Source of the DNA: Nitrosospira sp. Nsp14
Lineage (GTDB): Bacteria > Pseudomonadota > Gammaproteobacteria > Burkholderiales > Nitrosomonadaceae
Direction of reading: 5' to 3'
Assembly (NCBI RefSeq): GCF_900113575.1
Contig: NZ_FOPV01000023.1
Span: forward strand, 1-41,640
Length of the DNA: 41,640 bases
The notes under the pieces are model-generated. The model saw only the letters and a program-made list of their open reading frames with translations. It did not search any database and was not told the origin of the DNA. Below, piece after piece: positions 1 through 9,046 of this stretch (positions are counted from its first letter, which is position 1; every line of letters begins with the position of its first letter). A program made the position numbers and the translations under genes.

Positions 1-83
1 AGTCAACATAATCGGCAGCCAAAAAGCCACCATATTCGCCCAGGTGGGTCAGTTTTACTCCGGCTCAGTGGGTCAGTATTACA
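1..83. mobile_element. End of an insertion sequence, probably IS21-like (continues beyond the left edge)
   Basis: The 15-base motif GTGGGTCAGTTTTAC at 44-58 is repeated with one change at 68-82. Read on the minus strand the end begins TGTAATACTGACCCAC. Repeated TGACCCAC-type motifs behind a terminal TG are typical of IS21-family ends. The coding frame of the KAP NTPase gene runs straight into this motif and stops there, so the element lies inside that gene. No transposase coding is visible in the 83 bases available, so the family is an inference and the second end and target duplication cannot be seen. Confidence 0.55.
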
Positions 84-367
84 GCGGCGCTAACAGCTAT
101 TGCTATAAACGCATCGTCCACGTAATCATTGGCGAATGCATCTATGTAAATATTTGGTACGTCTACTTCCTTAAGCAGTCCCCGCCACATCTTTATGAAG
201 GTGGTTTTGCCTTCTCCCCACTGCCCGTCAAGGGAAATGACTAGTTCATCAGCACGTGAATGTATTATTAAGTCCAATAATGCTTTGCCATAAGCTTCCC
301 TACCTAGAACATCTTGTTTAAATCCTTCAGTTTCGGAAATATCTAAGGGAGGTGTAATTAATTTCAT
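84..367 (-). pseudogene. KAP family P-loop NTPase, N-terminal fragment cut by an insertion sequence
   Basis: About 95 residues of a KAP-type NTPase remain. A Walker A motif is clear at about residues 47-55 (DGQWGEGKTTF), followed by the segment NIYIDAFANDYVDDAFIAI, which resembles the strand after Walker A in KAP proteins. The likely start is the ATG at 365-367; an upstream in-frame ATG at 484 adds a poorly conserved leader. The frame is cut at about base 84 by the insertion-sequence end and then reads ILTH-stop out of the element. KAP proteins are often membrane-anchored and several act in phage exclusion. Walker B and the rest are missing here, so this fragment should be inactive unless the gene resumes beyond the element. 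Confidence 0.7.
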
Positions 368-510
368 TAAGGGTTCTTTTTTTACATGAGTTATATGGGC
401 GACATTAACGCCCAGTAACCCAAGCCTTGAATAAATGCGGGAAGGGAAGTAGAAGATTGGGAGAGGCAAAAAGGCCCCTCCCATTATTAACGGCTTATCT
501 TTTTAAATTA

Positions 511-780
511 TTACCAAGATCGACTTGGCTCATTTAGCCAATTCGCGCAGCTGTAACGATATGAACCCCATGTAGTACTAAGACGCGCCACAAAAATAAC
601 ATCGTTTGAATCAATCAAACTCATCAACTTATCCCGGATGTCCAAACTGGACAGGGCTGTTTGTATGAGCCAGACGGATTCAAGTCCTTTGCAGTGGATG
701 AATCCCCTTAGGTAGTCGTAGACCGGGTCATAATTCCTACCGGGGGCTTTCAGGTCGTACGTTACTAGATAGACTGCCAA
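511..780 (-). CDS. Small Cas2/SinR-like protein
   Basis: This 89-residue protein opens with a strand MAVYLVTYDLKAPGRNY, then a helix, a central L-E-S-V-W-L-I-Q-T strand, a helix IRDKLMSLIDSND and a strand VIFVARL. That is the ferredoxin-like order of small Cas2-like proteins often annotated as SinR family. No cas1 or CRISPR repeats are nearby, so a CRISPR role is not implied. It ends 143 bases upstream of the KAP NTPase fragment on the same strand, so the two may have formed one unit. A protein of equal length and similar pattern is encoded at 20366-20632. No nuclease activity is claimed. Confidence 0.7.
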   Translation of the reverse strand: MAVYLVTYDLKAPGRNYDPVYDYLRGFIHCKGLESVWLIQTALSSLDIRDKLMSLIDSNDVIFVARLSTTWGSYRYSCANWLNEPSRSW

Positions 781-1774
781 AACATTTCTCCTATTAGTAA
801 AAAGTACTAGACGGTCTATTGACTGTGAAAAGTGTTTGGGTCACTATTCGACTGCCAATAGACATGTTTGTATTAGGGCTGTTGGCCCCTACCGGCCTTT
901 GATTAGTCACCCGCCAAGGTTATGCTAATCAAGGGCCTTTTCTATGCTCACTTGACCGAAGGGCCTGTGTCAAATGAGCGAATTATCTTCTCATGGCTTT
1001 CTCCCAATTGTTCCCGCAGGACGGGCTGTATGGTCTGTAGCAAGCTGCATCTTGGAACTTCCTCATCTATATGGGAAACGGCTATTCCCCAGCGGTTGAA
1101 GCTGAACGATTTTTATCTTCTAACCACTACATTTAGTATTTAAATTGATCAGTGTTTACTAATAGTAGTGTCAGGAACGGATTTGTGCAACCCTTTCGTT
1201 ACCCGTTTCAAAGGTTTTTTTACGCGATTGAGGCAGCGCTCCGCGCTAAATCCATTCCTTTGATTCAACGGAATTTTAATCGATTTCCGAATATGGAAGC
1301 CGCATCAAACCCAGCAAAACCTGCTGAAGCATAACGGCATTTTTACGCCCAACGAACGGGTTCCGAACTTTAGTGATAGCGCAGCGTTACTAGGATGTCT
1401 GCGGGATAAGAATTCCAGAAGAGAATTCTGCCTTCTGTGCAGCGATACGGGATACGGGATTGGTGGGTATTGCGACAAGCTGATGGTTTTATCAGCCCTG
1501 ATAGCTAGGCAAGCTAGAACATTATGTTCAATGTCCGGCATTCTATGCATTTTTGCTAGATTTTATTTAGGTGTAATGCACTATGTAACAGGGACCCCCG
1601 TCCCCCTGCTCCCCCCTCATCTAATGAATAAGAATGACCCCCATTAATAACAAGGGATCATTCACAATCGCCATTAGGGATAATGGCTTGTTCACAATCC
1701 CATTCACACTGTTCACAATGTAATGCTATAATCCTTCTACTTCTGATCAAGAAGTATGTAGACAGTACAAGGAG
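781..1774. other. Long stretch without a supportable gene; carries repeated TTCACAAT motifs
   Basis: Several short open frames exist but none has a ribosome binding site, a recognisable motif or plausible composition. The motif TTCACAAT occurs at 1661-1668, 1691-1698 and 1712-1719, with a related ATTCACACT at 1702. These could be binding sites, or a chance of AT-rich composition. No tRNA or terminator was recognised. Confidence 0.4.
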
Positions 1775-2299
1775 TTATAACCGCTTCGCTTTCCAGTATG
1801 CGGATTTCCAGTAGTTCTCGTTGAGATGGGAAATGGCCACGCCCAGCTTGGACGAGGCATGCAAAAACCGTCCGTCCTCCAGATACACGCCGACATGCCG
1901 GAGCGTTCTGCCGGTCTTGAAAAAGACCAGGTCACCGGCGCGTAACTCATCCTTGTCGACGTGCTGTCCCAGCTCTACCTGCAAATCCGTCGAACGCGGA
2001 AGCACAATTCCCAGCCTTGATTTGAAGGTGATATGCACAAATCCGGAGCAATCGACGCTTTGCTTGCTCAAGCCCCCGATCTGATAGCGGGTCCCTTTCC
2101 ATTCGTCATACTGCGCGTAGAGGCTGTTTTTAACCGCCGCAGGGTCGCCCAGGTCTGCCTCCGCGCCTGGAATCGTCGTAATCCGCGCGCTTGAGCCAAT
2201 TCCCTGCCCTGCTCTCGTCTGGCCTCTGTCCGGCACGCTGGTACATCCCACCAACGCGGCAGCGATAAACAGTCCGGCAATCCAGAGTGTATTTTTCAT
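1775..2299 (-). CDS. NlpC/P60 family lipoprotein, cell-wall endopeptidase
   Basis: This 174-residue protein has a lipoprotein signal with lipobox LVGC (Cys19) and an NlpC/P60 (C40) peptidase domain from about residue 55 to the end. The catalytic Cys is in DCSGF (Cys84), the first His in RHVGVYL (His135) and a second His in FLHASS (His147). The family cleaves stem-peptide bonds of peptidoglycan (D-Glu to diaminopimelate, or the cross-link in MepS-like members), acting from the inner leaflet of the outer membrane. Its length is close to Spr/MepS. It is a single gene, 309 bases downstream of astB on the same strand, and nothing suggests a shared function. Confidence 0.9.
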   Translation of the reverse strand: MKNTLWIAGLFIAAALVGCTSVPDRGQTRAGQGIGSSARITTIPGAEADLGDPAAVKNSLYAQYDEWKGTRYQIGGLSKQSVDCSGFVHITFKSRLGIVLPRSTDLQVELGQHVDKDELRAGDLVFFKTGRTLRHVGVYLEDGRFLHASSKLGVAISHLNENYWKSAYWKAKRL

Positions 2300-2608
2300 A
2301 AGTGGCTCTTGTAGTTATGATCGTTTGCGAGAAAGTGCGCAAAATACTGCTACGGCAATGCAGCCAGCCAGTCCTTCCCATCTTACTTCTCATCCACAGC
2401 CAGCATCGGTTGGCATCAGCTCATATCAGCTCAGTAGCGTTGCCGGCGATAATACCGAAGGATCGCACCAGCATCGCCCACGGGAGCAAGGTCTTCCGCC
2501 CCTTCGTTCCATTTTAGTCCAAGGAACAGGCCGATTTTAATCCATCAGCCGCTAGCTCAGCAATAAAGTTAAGCTATCATGTCGCCACAGCGCCATTCAA
2601 TGCCGCCA

Positions 2609-3958
2609 TTAACACCACGGCGTCTGAAAATCATAGATGTGGCCCAACGACAGTATGCCGGTGAGTTCATCCAGCGCTGTCCGGCTCTCGCGCAACAGGG
2701 AGGGGTCCGCGACGTCCCCGGGCAGGATGCGCTCGCGATAGTGCCGTTCTATCCAGGCTTTCAGCAGATCGTAAAGAGGCTGATCAAGAATGACGCGGCT
2801 GGTAAGCTGCACCGCCTCGAACTGAGCTTCGGTCAGCACCGCCCGTAGGCGCAAGCACGCCGGCCCGCCGCCGTTTCTCATGCTCTGGCGCAAATTCACG
2901 TATTCCACGCGACCGACCGGATTGTCGACATCCGCCACAATGCGCTTCAGAAAAGCAGCTGCCGGCCCGGACTCCTGGCATTCCGCAGGGGCGAGAATCA
3001 TCATCCCGCCATCCGGAAGACTGATCAACTGGCTGTTGAACAGATAAGTGTTTATCGCCTCGGGAAGATCGATTTCGGCTTCTGTGGCGCGGATGAAGTG
3101 GATTGGAAAATTGCACGCGCTGGTTATGTTTTCTTCCATTTCCCGCCAGTCGCGGAAGGCCGCCTCGTGATAGAGCAACACGTCGCAATTCGACACCGCG
3201 AGCACATCATTATGGAATGCGCCCGCGTCGATAGCGTCCGGGTGCTGCTGAATAAACAAGCTTTTTCCCGGCCTGATCCGGTGCAGCCTGGAAACGGCCT
3301 CGCTCGCTTCCAATGACTGGCGGGCTGGAAAGTTTGCCGGCCTGGGAACCTCTGAGTGGGTAGACCGTCCGAAGACAAAAATTTCCAGACCAGCATCGCC
3401 GTGGTGAGCACACAGTCGCATATGGTTCGCGGCGCCCTCGTCGGCGCAATAGAGATTGGACGGGAGGGGATCGTGGTGTCGAAAATACCGTTCATCTCTA
3501 AAAATACGTGTTAGGGTCGCAGCTGTGCCGGGAGGCTCGATGCTGCGATGGAACTGCGAGGGCAGGTTGGCCGGGGTAATATGGACTTTGCCGTCCTCAG
3601 TATCCGCGCTCGGCGATATGGTTGCCGCGTTTGCGGCCCACATGCTGGAAGCGGAACAGCACGCGCGCAGCAACCCGGGCGCCACCGCAGCCGCATGGCG
3701 GACAATCGAAGTTTCATCCCCGTGGAAACCCAGTTTTTTGAGGGTAGCGATAGCGGGCCGATCCTGGGGAGGCAATACTCCCTGCTTGATGCCCATGTCC
3801 GCCAGCAGTTTCATCTTTGCCAGCCCCTGGAGGGCTGCTTCACGCGGACTGGATTCGGCCATCGCGTTCGCCGCGGCGGCGATGTTCCCAACCGACAACC
3901 CGCCGTAATTGTGTGTCGGCCCTACCAGGCCGTCAAAGTTCACCTCCCATGCCTTCAT
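2609..3958 (-). CDS. astB: N-succinylarginine dihydrolase
   Basis: AstB converts N2-succinylarginine to N2-succinylornithine, CO2 and two ammonia, the second step of the arginine succinyltransferase pathway, in the cytoplasm. The protein is 449 residues, against 447 in E. coli. The opening EVNFDGLVGPTHNYGGLS is characteristic. The catalytic triad falls close to the E. coli positions: Glu174 (ADEG), His249 (AFHND) and Cys368 (GGGPACLR). A ribosome site AGGAG precedes the ATG. The other ast genes (A, C, D, E) are absent from the window, and the only partner is the HTH gene 45 bases upstream. The enzyme may therefore work with unlinked genes or on a different guanidino substrate; that part is inference. 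Confidence 0.93.
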   Translation of the reverse strand: MKAWEVNFDGLVGPTHNYGGLSVGNIAAAANAMAESSPREAALQGLAKMKLLADMGIKQGVLPPQDRPAIATLKKLGFHGDETSIVRHAAAVAPGLLRACCSASSMWAANAATISPSADTEDGKVHITPANLPSQFHRSIEPPGTAATLTRIFRDERYFRHHDPLPSNLYCADEGAANHMRLCAHHGDAGLEIFVFGRSTHSEVPRPANFPARQSLEASEAVSRLHRIRPGKSLFIQQHPDAIDAGAFHNDVLAVSNCDVLLYHEAAFRDWREMEENITSACNFPIHFIRATEAEIDLPEAINTYLFNSQLISLPDGGMMILAPAECQESGPAAAFLKRIVADVDNPVGRVEYVNLRQSMRNGGGPACLRLRAVLTEAQFEAVQLTSRVILDQPLYDLLKAWIERHYRERILPGDVADPSLLRESRTALDELTGILSLGHIYDFQTPWC

Positions 3959-4003
3959 CCCGACACTCCTGCGGTAGCATGCTTGCCCCGGCGAGCCTTA
4001 GCC

Positions 4004-4312
4004 TCAGCCCCGCTGCACCGGTTCGCCATGACTGGGAAATTTCCTTGCCAGCGGAACGGCATTGGCGGCAGCGTATTCCAGCCGCCGGGCCCGTTTTTCC
4101 AGCCCGGCGATAACCAGTTTCTGGATGCGCTTGTGGGGAAGCGCTTCGCCGGCAGCCCAACGTGAAACAGTAGATGGCGCAAATTCGAATTCATCCGCTA
4201 TGGCGCGCTGCGACACGCCCGCGATGTCGCCATGTTGGACCAGCCACGAAAATTCCGCGGGATCACCGCTCCATTCGACGCAAATGCGCCGATATTGCTC
4301 TATCGTAACCAC
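4004..4312 (-). CDS. Small helix-turn-helix protein, probable DNA-binding regulator
   Basis: The 102-residue protein carries a Cro/XRE-like helix-turn-helix at about residues 32-60: GVSQRAIADEFEFAPSTVSRW followed by AAGEALPHKRIQKLVIAGLE. The start is GTG, with a GAGGA-like ribosome site. It lies 45 bases upstream of astB on the same strand, so the two are likely co-transcribed, and it may regulate its own promoter. The ligand and operator are unknown. The C-terminal 25 residues are low-complexity and basic. Confidence 0.75.
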   Translation of the reverse strand: MVTIEQYRRICVEWSGDPAEFSWLVQHGDIAGVSQRAIADEFEFAPSTVSRWAAGEALPHKRIQKLVIAGLEKRARRLEYAAANAVPLARKFPSHGEPVQRG

Positions 4313-4608
4313 GACCTGGCATCCTCGAGTTATTGTTCAGATAACATTGCGACCTGCAATTCTTTTTAGCCTAAAGTACGCATCACGTCAATCGCTTGCT
4401 CTGCTATATGCAATAACGATCATGAGACAAAAAAACTGCCTTCGACGGATTGATTTCCGTCCCGATAGCCCTATATTGCGCTAGCGGATAGGCAAACAGA
4501 AGACTTTGATAGGGAGGGCACAGGCACCTGAAAAAGCAGCGGAGACGGCGATATCCGGTATCCGGGGATCACGCGGGCGGCAGCAACAACCCAGGAGGAA
4601 TTGAGACA

Positions 4609-5406
4609 ATGACGATCACCCATGCAACAATCAGGGCGGCGGGACCAGCCGACGTGGAACATATCCTGGCCGAATACCGCGAGGCGGTGCGGAATCTCCC
4701 GCCGGAGGAATCGGCGAACCTCTTGTGGCGCCCTTATCAGGAGTTCAGAGGGGCGGTGGAAAATGGCCTGTTTTTCGTCATCGAAAACGCCAGCGGGGAT
4801 TTCATGGCCGGCGCGGGGGTGTTCGACTTCGCCGACCCGGGCGAGAAAGAGCTGGGGATGTGTTACGTCAAGCAGGCGTGGCGGGGCTACGGCTTGCAGG
4901 CGCTGCTTTTGCGCGTCAGGGTCTGCGCCGCCACCCTTGGTCAGGTGCAGGATAAAGGCGCCGGCAAGCATGCAGCTACAGACTATGCTGCGCTGATTAC
5001 CGGCGTGAAACCGGCAAATGCCCACTCGGCTGCGAATACATCGGAATTGGGATTCCAGCCGCTGGCGACGCCTTCCCCTGCGCTATTCATGGCGTGCGCG
5101 TTCTGCCGGACGCCCCCGGCTCCCGATTCCGGAAGAAACTGCTGCTGCGACTTCTTTGCTCTTGCCGATGCCGGGCGCAGGCAGGTGATAGAAAAAACTT
5201 TACAGATGGAAAACTGGAGCAGGACGAGAAACGGCCACCAGCTCATCGTCGCGCTGAAGGTTCGCCACTTGCTCGATCTCGACTTCCGCACGACCCTGCA
5301 GGATGTGGTCGATGAATTGCGGGGCGATGAGCTGCGGCTTGAGGCAGAACCCGTAGGTGGGATTATGGAAATGAAATCTGACGGCGAGGCGCGCGGTAGA
5401 ACCTGA
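4609..5406 (+). CDS. GNAT-family acyltransferase-like protein
   Basis: This 265-residue protein begins at an ATG behind a strong ribosome site (AGGAGGAA, about 4591). Residues 5-110 resemble a GNAT N-acetyltransferase: an N-terminal IRAAGPADVEHILAEYREAV helix, the strands FFVIENASGDFMAGAGVF and GMCYVKQAWRGYGLQALLL, where WRGYGLQ takes the place of the acetyl-CoA pyrophosphate loop. The second half (about 120-265) is unusual, with a Cys-rich patch (FCRTPP, NCCCDFF at about 160-182) and a charged C-terminus. It could be a separate domain or sequence read through after an old frameshift. The substrate is unknown. The gene stands alone. Confidence 0.6.
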   Translation: MTITHATIRAAGPADVEHILAEYREAVRNLPPEESANLLWRPYQEFRGAVENGLFFVIENASGDFMAGAGVFDFADPGEKELGMCYVKQAWRGYGLQALLLRVRVCAATLGQVQDKGAGKHAATDYAALITGVKPANAHSAANTSELGFQPLATPSPALFMACAFCRTPPAPDSGRNCCCDFFALADAGRRQVIEKTLQMENWSRTRNGHQLIVALKVRHLLDLDFRTTLQDVVDELRGDELRLEAEPVGGIMEMKSDGEARGRT

Positions 5407-5504
5407 TGCTCGGCATAGCGCGACGGATCCGTCGGGCTACGCTTCGCTCCCCAATCTACCCAACTACCAATGAAGGCTTCGGGGCTACCGCCAGCTACCC
5501 GCAA

Positions 5505-5888
5505 CTACCTCGGCGGCATTTCGTAATCGACGGTGAGCATTTCCAGGAGATGCCCGTTCGGATCGCGGAAATAAACGCCGCGTCCGCCGTAATGGTGGTT
5601 GATGGTCATATCTTCCGGGCTGAACGGACCGCTGCCATATTTGAGGTTGTCCGCCTGCAATCGCTTGAATATCTCGTCGAACTCCTGGTCCGTCACCTTG
5701 AAGGCATAATGATGCCGTTCGAACTTGTCATTGTTGTCGAAATCCAGGCTCAAGGTGTCGTTCACCTTCACTACGATGAAGTGAGAAAACTCGCCGATAT
5801 ACTCGAACCCGAATATTCTGGAGTAAAACCGCGCGGACTCGACCTTGTCGTGCGCAGGCACGATGGTGTGATTGAGCGTGATAGTCAT
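5505..5888 (-). CDS. VOC (glyoxalase/bleomycin resistance) family protein
   Basis: This 127-residue protein has the paired beta-alpha-beta-beta-beta pattern of a single VOC unit. It starts LNHTIVPAHDKVESARFYSRIFGF, has a middle HHYAFKVTDQEFDEIFKRL, and ends with the hallmark GGRGVYFRDPNGHLLEMLTV. Candidate metal ligands are His7, a His of HHYAF near residue 60 and the Glu of LLEML near 118. VOC proteins include lyases, dioxygenases and drug-binding proteins, so the substrate cannot be named. The ATG is at 5886-5888. Confidence 0.88.
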   Translation of the reverse strand: MTITLNHTIVPAHDKVESARFYSRIFGFEYIGEFSHFIVVKVNDTLSLDFDNNDKFERHHYAFKVTDQEFDEIFKRLQADNLKYGSGPFSPEDMTINHHYGGRGVYFRDPNGHLLEMLTVDYEMPPR

Positions 5889-6056
5889 CTCATTCCCTGA
5901 TCAGATTTAAAACCGGAGGAGATCAACCTTACCTGCCTTTTATCCAGCCTGCAATCTTCCTGACGTAAAGCGCGGAGGAAGATTTCCCAATAGCCGGGTT
6001 GCGATGATTGCGAGAAAGACGATTATCCGGTTGACAAGGATCTATTCCAGAGTCAT

Positions 6057-7823
6057 TTAAGACTTCCTCTCCCGATCCGCCTTGTTGCTTCGCGAGATTG
6101 AAACGGTCAGCAACACCCCCCCGATCGTTGCGAATACGAAGCCGAGCAAACCAAAGAACGGCAATCCGAACAAGGTCGGGCCACCGGATACCGTCATCAC
6201 CACAGAGGACCCGACGATAATGGAGGCGACGATGATCCCGATGATCAGCCGATTGGTGGCGAGGTCCAACTGGTCGCCCACATGCTTGAGATGTCCCACA
6301 TCGATATGAATCTCCAGCCTGCCGCGTCGTGCCGAACGCAGCAACTGGGAAATATCGCGCGGCAGATCTGACATGAGTTTGGATATCTCCGAGGCAGCGT
6401 GCCAGCCCCGCTTGGCCAGGGCGGCTGGCGCGTACCGTGTCAATAACGCTTCCCGCAGCATCGGCACCGCTTCCCCCGCGAGATCCAGGTCTGGGTCGAG
6501 GTCGCGGCCCATGCCTTCCAGTGAAACGAATGCTTTGATGAAGAGCGCCAGGTCGGGTGGCAGATAGAGTTGGTGCGAACGCAGTATGCCCACCAAGTCG
6601 GCGAGCATAGTTCCCAGCCTAAGTTGTTTCAGCGGCGTGCCAAGATGCTGGTCCACGAAGGCCTGAAGCTCTGCGGTTAAGGCTTCTTCATTGACTATGC
6701 TGTCGCCCGCCCAGTCCAGCAGTACGTTGGCGACGAGCGCAGGTTCCTGCTGCACCAGGCCGAGCAGCAGATGGACCAACTGGTCCCGCCGCTCGTCGCT
6801 GAGCCTGCCCACCATGCCGAAATCAATAAAGGCAATGCGGTTGTCCGGCAGATAGAATACGTTGCCTGGGTGCGGGTCCGCGTGAAACAAGCCGTCGATC
6901 GCAATCATCTTGAGCACCGCATTCACTCCGCGTCGCGCAAGAACCTTGCGGTCGAGGCCCGCCCGCTCTGCCGCGGCAAGGTCGCGCCCAGGTATGCCTT
7001 CGATATATTCCTGTACGCACACCCGCTCTCCTGTCCACTGCCAATATACCTTTGGAATGACGATAAGCGGCGGGACCGCTTCCCGTTCAGGCGAGTTTAC
7101 GGCCGATTGACTCTCGGTCGCCGGTGAATCGGGGCCGGTATATCCGACAAAGTTTGTCGCGATGCGCTCGGCATGCCGGCACTCAGCCGTGAAATCGAGT
7201 TCGCGCCGCAGCGACTGGTTGAACTGCCGCACCACCTCCCGCCAGTGAAAATGACGCAGTTCGGTATTGCCGGTTTCGATGGCTTCAGCCAGTCGCGACA
7301 TCCAGCGCAGATCGGCATCGATAATGGACTCGACCCCCGGCCGACGCACCTTGACCACCACCTCGCTGCCGTCCGCCAAGCGGGCGCGATGCACCTGGGC
7401 AATGGAACCCGCCGCGAGCGGTTCCGCACTGAATGCCGCAAACACCTCCTCTGGCGGCGCGCCGAGGTCTTCCGTCAGTTGCTTGTAGATCTCATCGTAC
7501 GGCGATGGAGGCGCGCTGTCCTGCAGCTTGCTGAATTCCGCGATCCATTCAGGATCGAAGAGATCGACACGGGTAGCGAGAATCTGGCCAAGCTTGACGA
7601 AGGTTGGGCCCATCTCCTCCATTGCTCGGCGCACGCGCGCGTGAGGCTCAAGCTGGGCCAGCTCAGTTGCTTCGTTCCATCGTAACGCGCTTCCCGTCCG
7701 TTCCAACGCATTGGCGAGTCCCATCCTGCGCACCATGTCCCCGAATCCATAGCGGATTAGGATGGAGGCAATCTCGTGAAGGCGGCCAAGGTCACGCGCT
7801 GCCATCAGCGCTTGCCAGAGCAT
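6057..7823 (-). CDS. ABC1/AarF/UbiB family atypical kinase, membrane-anchored
   Basis: The best start is the ATG at 7821-7823, preceded by a CTGAGGT ribosome site, giving 588 residues; the open frame extends 34 codons further upstream without support. Signature motifs are present: KLGQ (about 77-80), the Ala-rich loop AAGSIAQVH (137-145), the VVVKVRRPG lysine (Lys158), HADPHPGN (314-321) and FIDFG (332-336). Two hydrophobic segments close the protein (IIGIIVASIIVGSSVV and FFGLLGFVFATIGGVLL). UbiB and its relatives are inner-membrane ATPases that support ubiquinone biosynthesis. Whether this is the true UbiB or a paralogue cannot be settled, because no ubi genes are adjacent. Confidence 0.9.
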   Translation of the reverse strand: MLWQALMAARDLGRLHEIASILIRYGFGDMVRRMGLANALERTGSALRWNEATELAQLEPHARVRRAMEEMGPTFVKLGQILATRVDLFDPEWIAEFSKLQDSAPPSPYDEIYKQLTEDLGAPPEEVFAAFSAEPLAAGSIAQVHRARLADGSEVVVKVRRPGVESIIDADLRWMSRLAEAIETGNTELRHFHWREVVRQFNQSLRRELDFTAECRHAERIATNFVGYTGPDSPATESQSAVNSPEREAVPPLIVIPKVYWQWTGERVCVQEYIEGIPGRDLAAAERAGLDRKVLARRGVNAVLKMIAIDGLFHADPHPGNVFYLPDNRIAFIDFGMVGRLSDERRDQLVHLLLGLVQQEPALVANVLLDWAGDSIVNEEALTAELQAFVDQHLGTPLKQLRLGTMLADLVGILRSHQLYLPPDLALFIKAFVSLEGMGRDLDPDLDLAGEAVPMLREALLTRYAPAALAKRGWHAASEISKLMSDLPRDISQLLRSARRGRLEIHIDVGHLKHVGDQLDLATNRLIIGIIVASIIVGSSVVMTVSGGPTLFGLPFFGLLGFVFATIGGVLLTVSISRSNKADRERKS

Positions 7824-8253
7824 TATCGATACCTCAGGTTTATTCCGTGCAAAAACATCAGCCCCTCGCTTATTGGGAAAATCGTGTCTGTGTTGCAGGC
7901 AGCGGTCGGCCCAGCCGGCGCGCACTATATCCGCTCGAAATCATTATTTGCAACCTGTTCTGCCGCAACTCATTTTACTGCAAGCTACCGTGTAAGAGCG
8001 CGCTTTTGCCGGCTACAGCGAAAATCGAGGAATTCAACCCCGCCGGCGGCGACTCAATCGGGTTCGGTTACTCCTTAAAGATGGACGCCCAGCAGTTTGT
8101 TCGACACCGCACAGAAACAGTCCGATTTAATCCACAAAAATAATGTGGGTTTATCCAGCTTGATGTCTGATGAACAAGCAAGAAAAGATGGATAGAACCT
8201 CAAGAGGAAAACTACACCCCCACCTAATCCTTTCATTTATTTTGGAGTTATCT
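7824..8253. other. Intergenic stretch, no gene seen
   Basis: This region separates the divergent kinase and Cys-rich genes. Short frames within it have no ribosome site or recognisable motif. It should contain the promoters of both genes, but no confident -35/-10 pair could be picked. Confidence 0.4.
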
Positions 8254-8285
8254 ATGAAACCATATTCGATTTTTTTTCCGGGGCC

Positions 8286-8702
8286 GTGCGGCTATTGGCA
8301 CTCCTCATATTAAGCGCTGGTTTGAACATGAGCCTGAATGGGTCCGTTGCTGCGCAGGAGGGCATGCAGGGACACGATCACGGCAAGTCCGGAACACAAG
8401 CGCAATCCGCCGGCAGCGGGAAGAAACAGCTACCCTGCGGCGGGCCCAATGTCATCAAATGCCCCGCTGGCATGTCGTGCGTCGACGACCCCCACGACAA
8501 GTGCGATCCAACCAAGGATGGCCTCAACTGCCCCGGCCTGTGCGTAGCGGGCGGCGGAGCGGAACAGAAAGTTAAGCAACCCTGCGGCGGACCCTCCAGG
8601 ATCCAATGCCAGGGCGGCATGGTATGCGTGGATGACCCTTCCGACAACTGCGACCCCACCCGGGACGGACTCGATTGCAAGGGGATGTGCGTCTCCCGTT
8701 GA
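8286..8702 (+). CDS. Exported Cys-rich protein with two copies of a CGG-x-D-D-x-C-D-P-x-C module; start interrupted by a T-tract shift
   Basis: After a signal peptide (LLALLILSAGLNMSLNGSVAAQ) and a His/Gly-rich linker, the mature protein holds two copies of a Cys-rich module of about 40 residues. Each has PCGGP..I.C..GM.CVDDP.D.CDP..DGL.C.G.CV with six cysteines, presumably disulfide-bonded in the periplasm or outside the cell. A good ribosome site (GGAGTT) precedes an ATG at 8254 that opens MKPYSIFF, but that frame differs from the rest. The 8-T run at 8270-8277 would need nine T to join them. Either the gene starts at the poorly supported GTG 8286, or there is a slippage, phase-variation or sequencing site. 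Function unknown. Confidence 0.75.
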   Translation: MRLLALLILSAGLNMSLNGSVAAQEGMQGHDHGKSGTQAQSAGSGKKQLPCGGPNVIKCPAGMSCVDDPHDKCDPTKDGLNCPGLCVAGGGAEQKVKQPCGGPSRIQCQGGMVCVDDPSDNCDPTRDGLDCKGMCVSR

Positions 8703-8759
8703 TAACTGTCCCCAAGATCAAACCGTCCCGGAGGGAAATAATGCTACGAAGGCCATGAG

Positions 8760-8798
8760 CTGAAGGGAGCAGTCTGTCGCCGACTGCCCCCTTCCTCC
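8760..8798 (+). terminator. Possible hairpin downstream of the Cys-rich gene
   Basis: The arms GGGAGCAGTC and GACTGCCCCC can pair around a short loop with one mismatch. There is no clear T run after it, so terminator function is uncertain. Confidence 0.35.
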
Positions 8799-9046
8799 GC
8801 AGTCAAGCTGCACACATATGACGCCTAGGCGCGTCAACCATAAGAGGTTCCCACCTCACGTTTTTTTTCTCGTAAAGCACGATCCGTTTTTACTTTCACT
8901 ATTGGCGTCTGAGGCTCCGCACCCTGGCCATCGGGCCACGCGCAACGTATCTTTTATATTAGATAAGCTAATCGAAATTAAATATAAAGCCGAGCCAGCG
9001 TCATCGTACAATAACCGGCATCCAACCCCTCGTACGGATAGCCCTC

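Noticed and set aside
511-780. Treating the Cas2/SinR-like gene as part of a CRISPR system
   Set aside because: No cas1, no repeats and no spacers were seen anywhere in the window.
1305-1550. Minus-strand open frame of 81 codons in the long 5' gap
   Set aside because: No ribosome site, mixed composition and no motif; nothing supports translation.
5404-5470. Possible dispersed repeat (GTCGGGCTACGCTTCGCTCC)
   Set aside because: Resembles short repeats common in proteobacteria, but no second copy is in the window, so it could not be supported.
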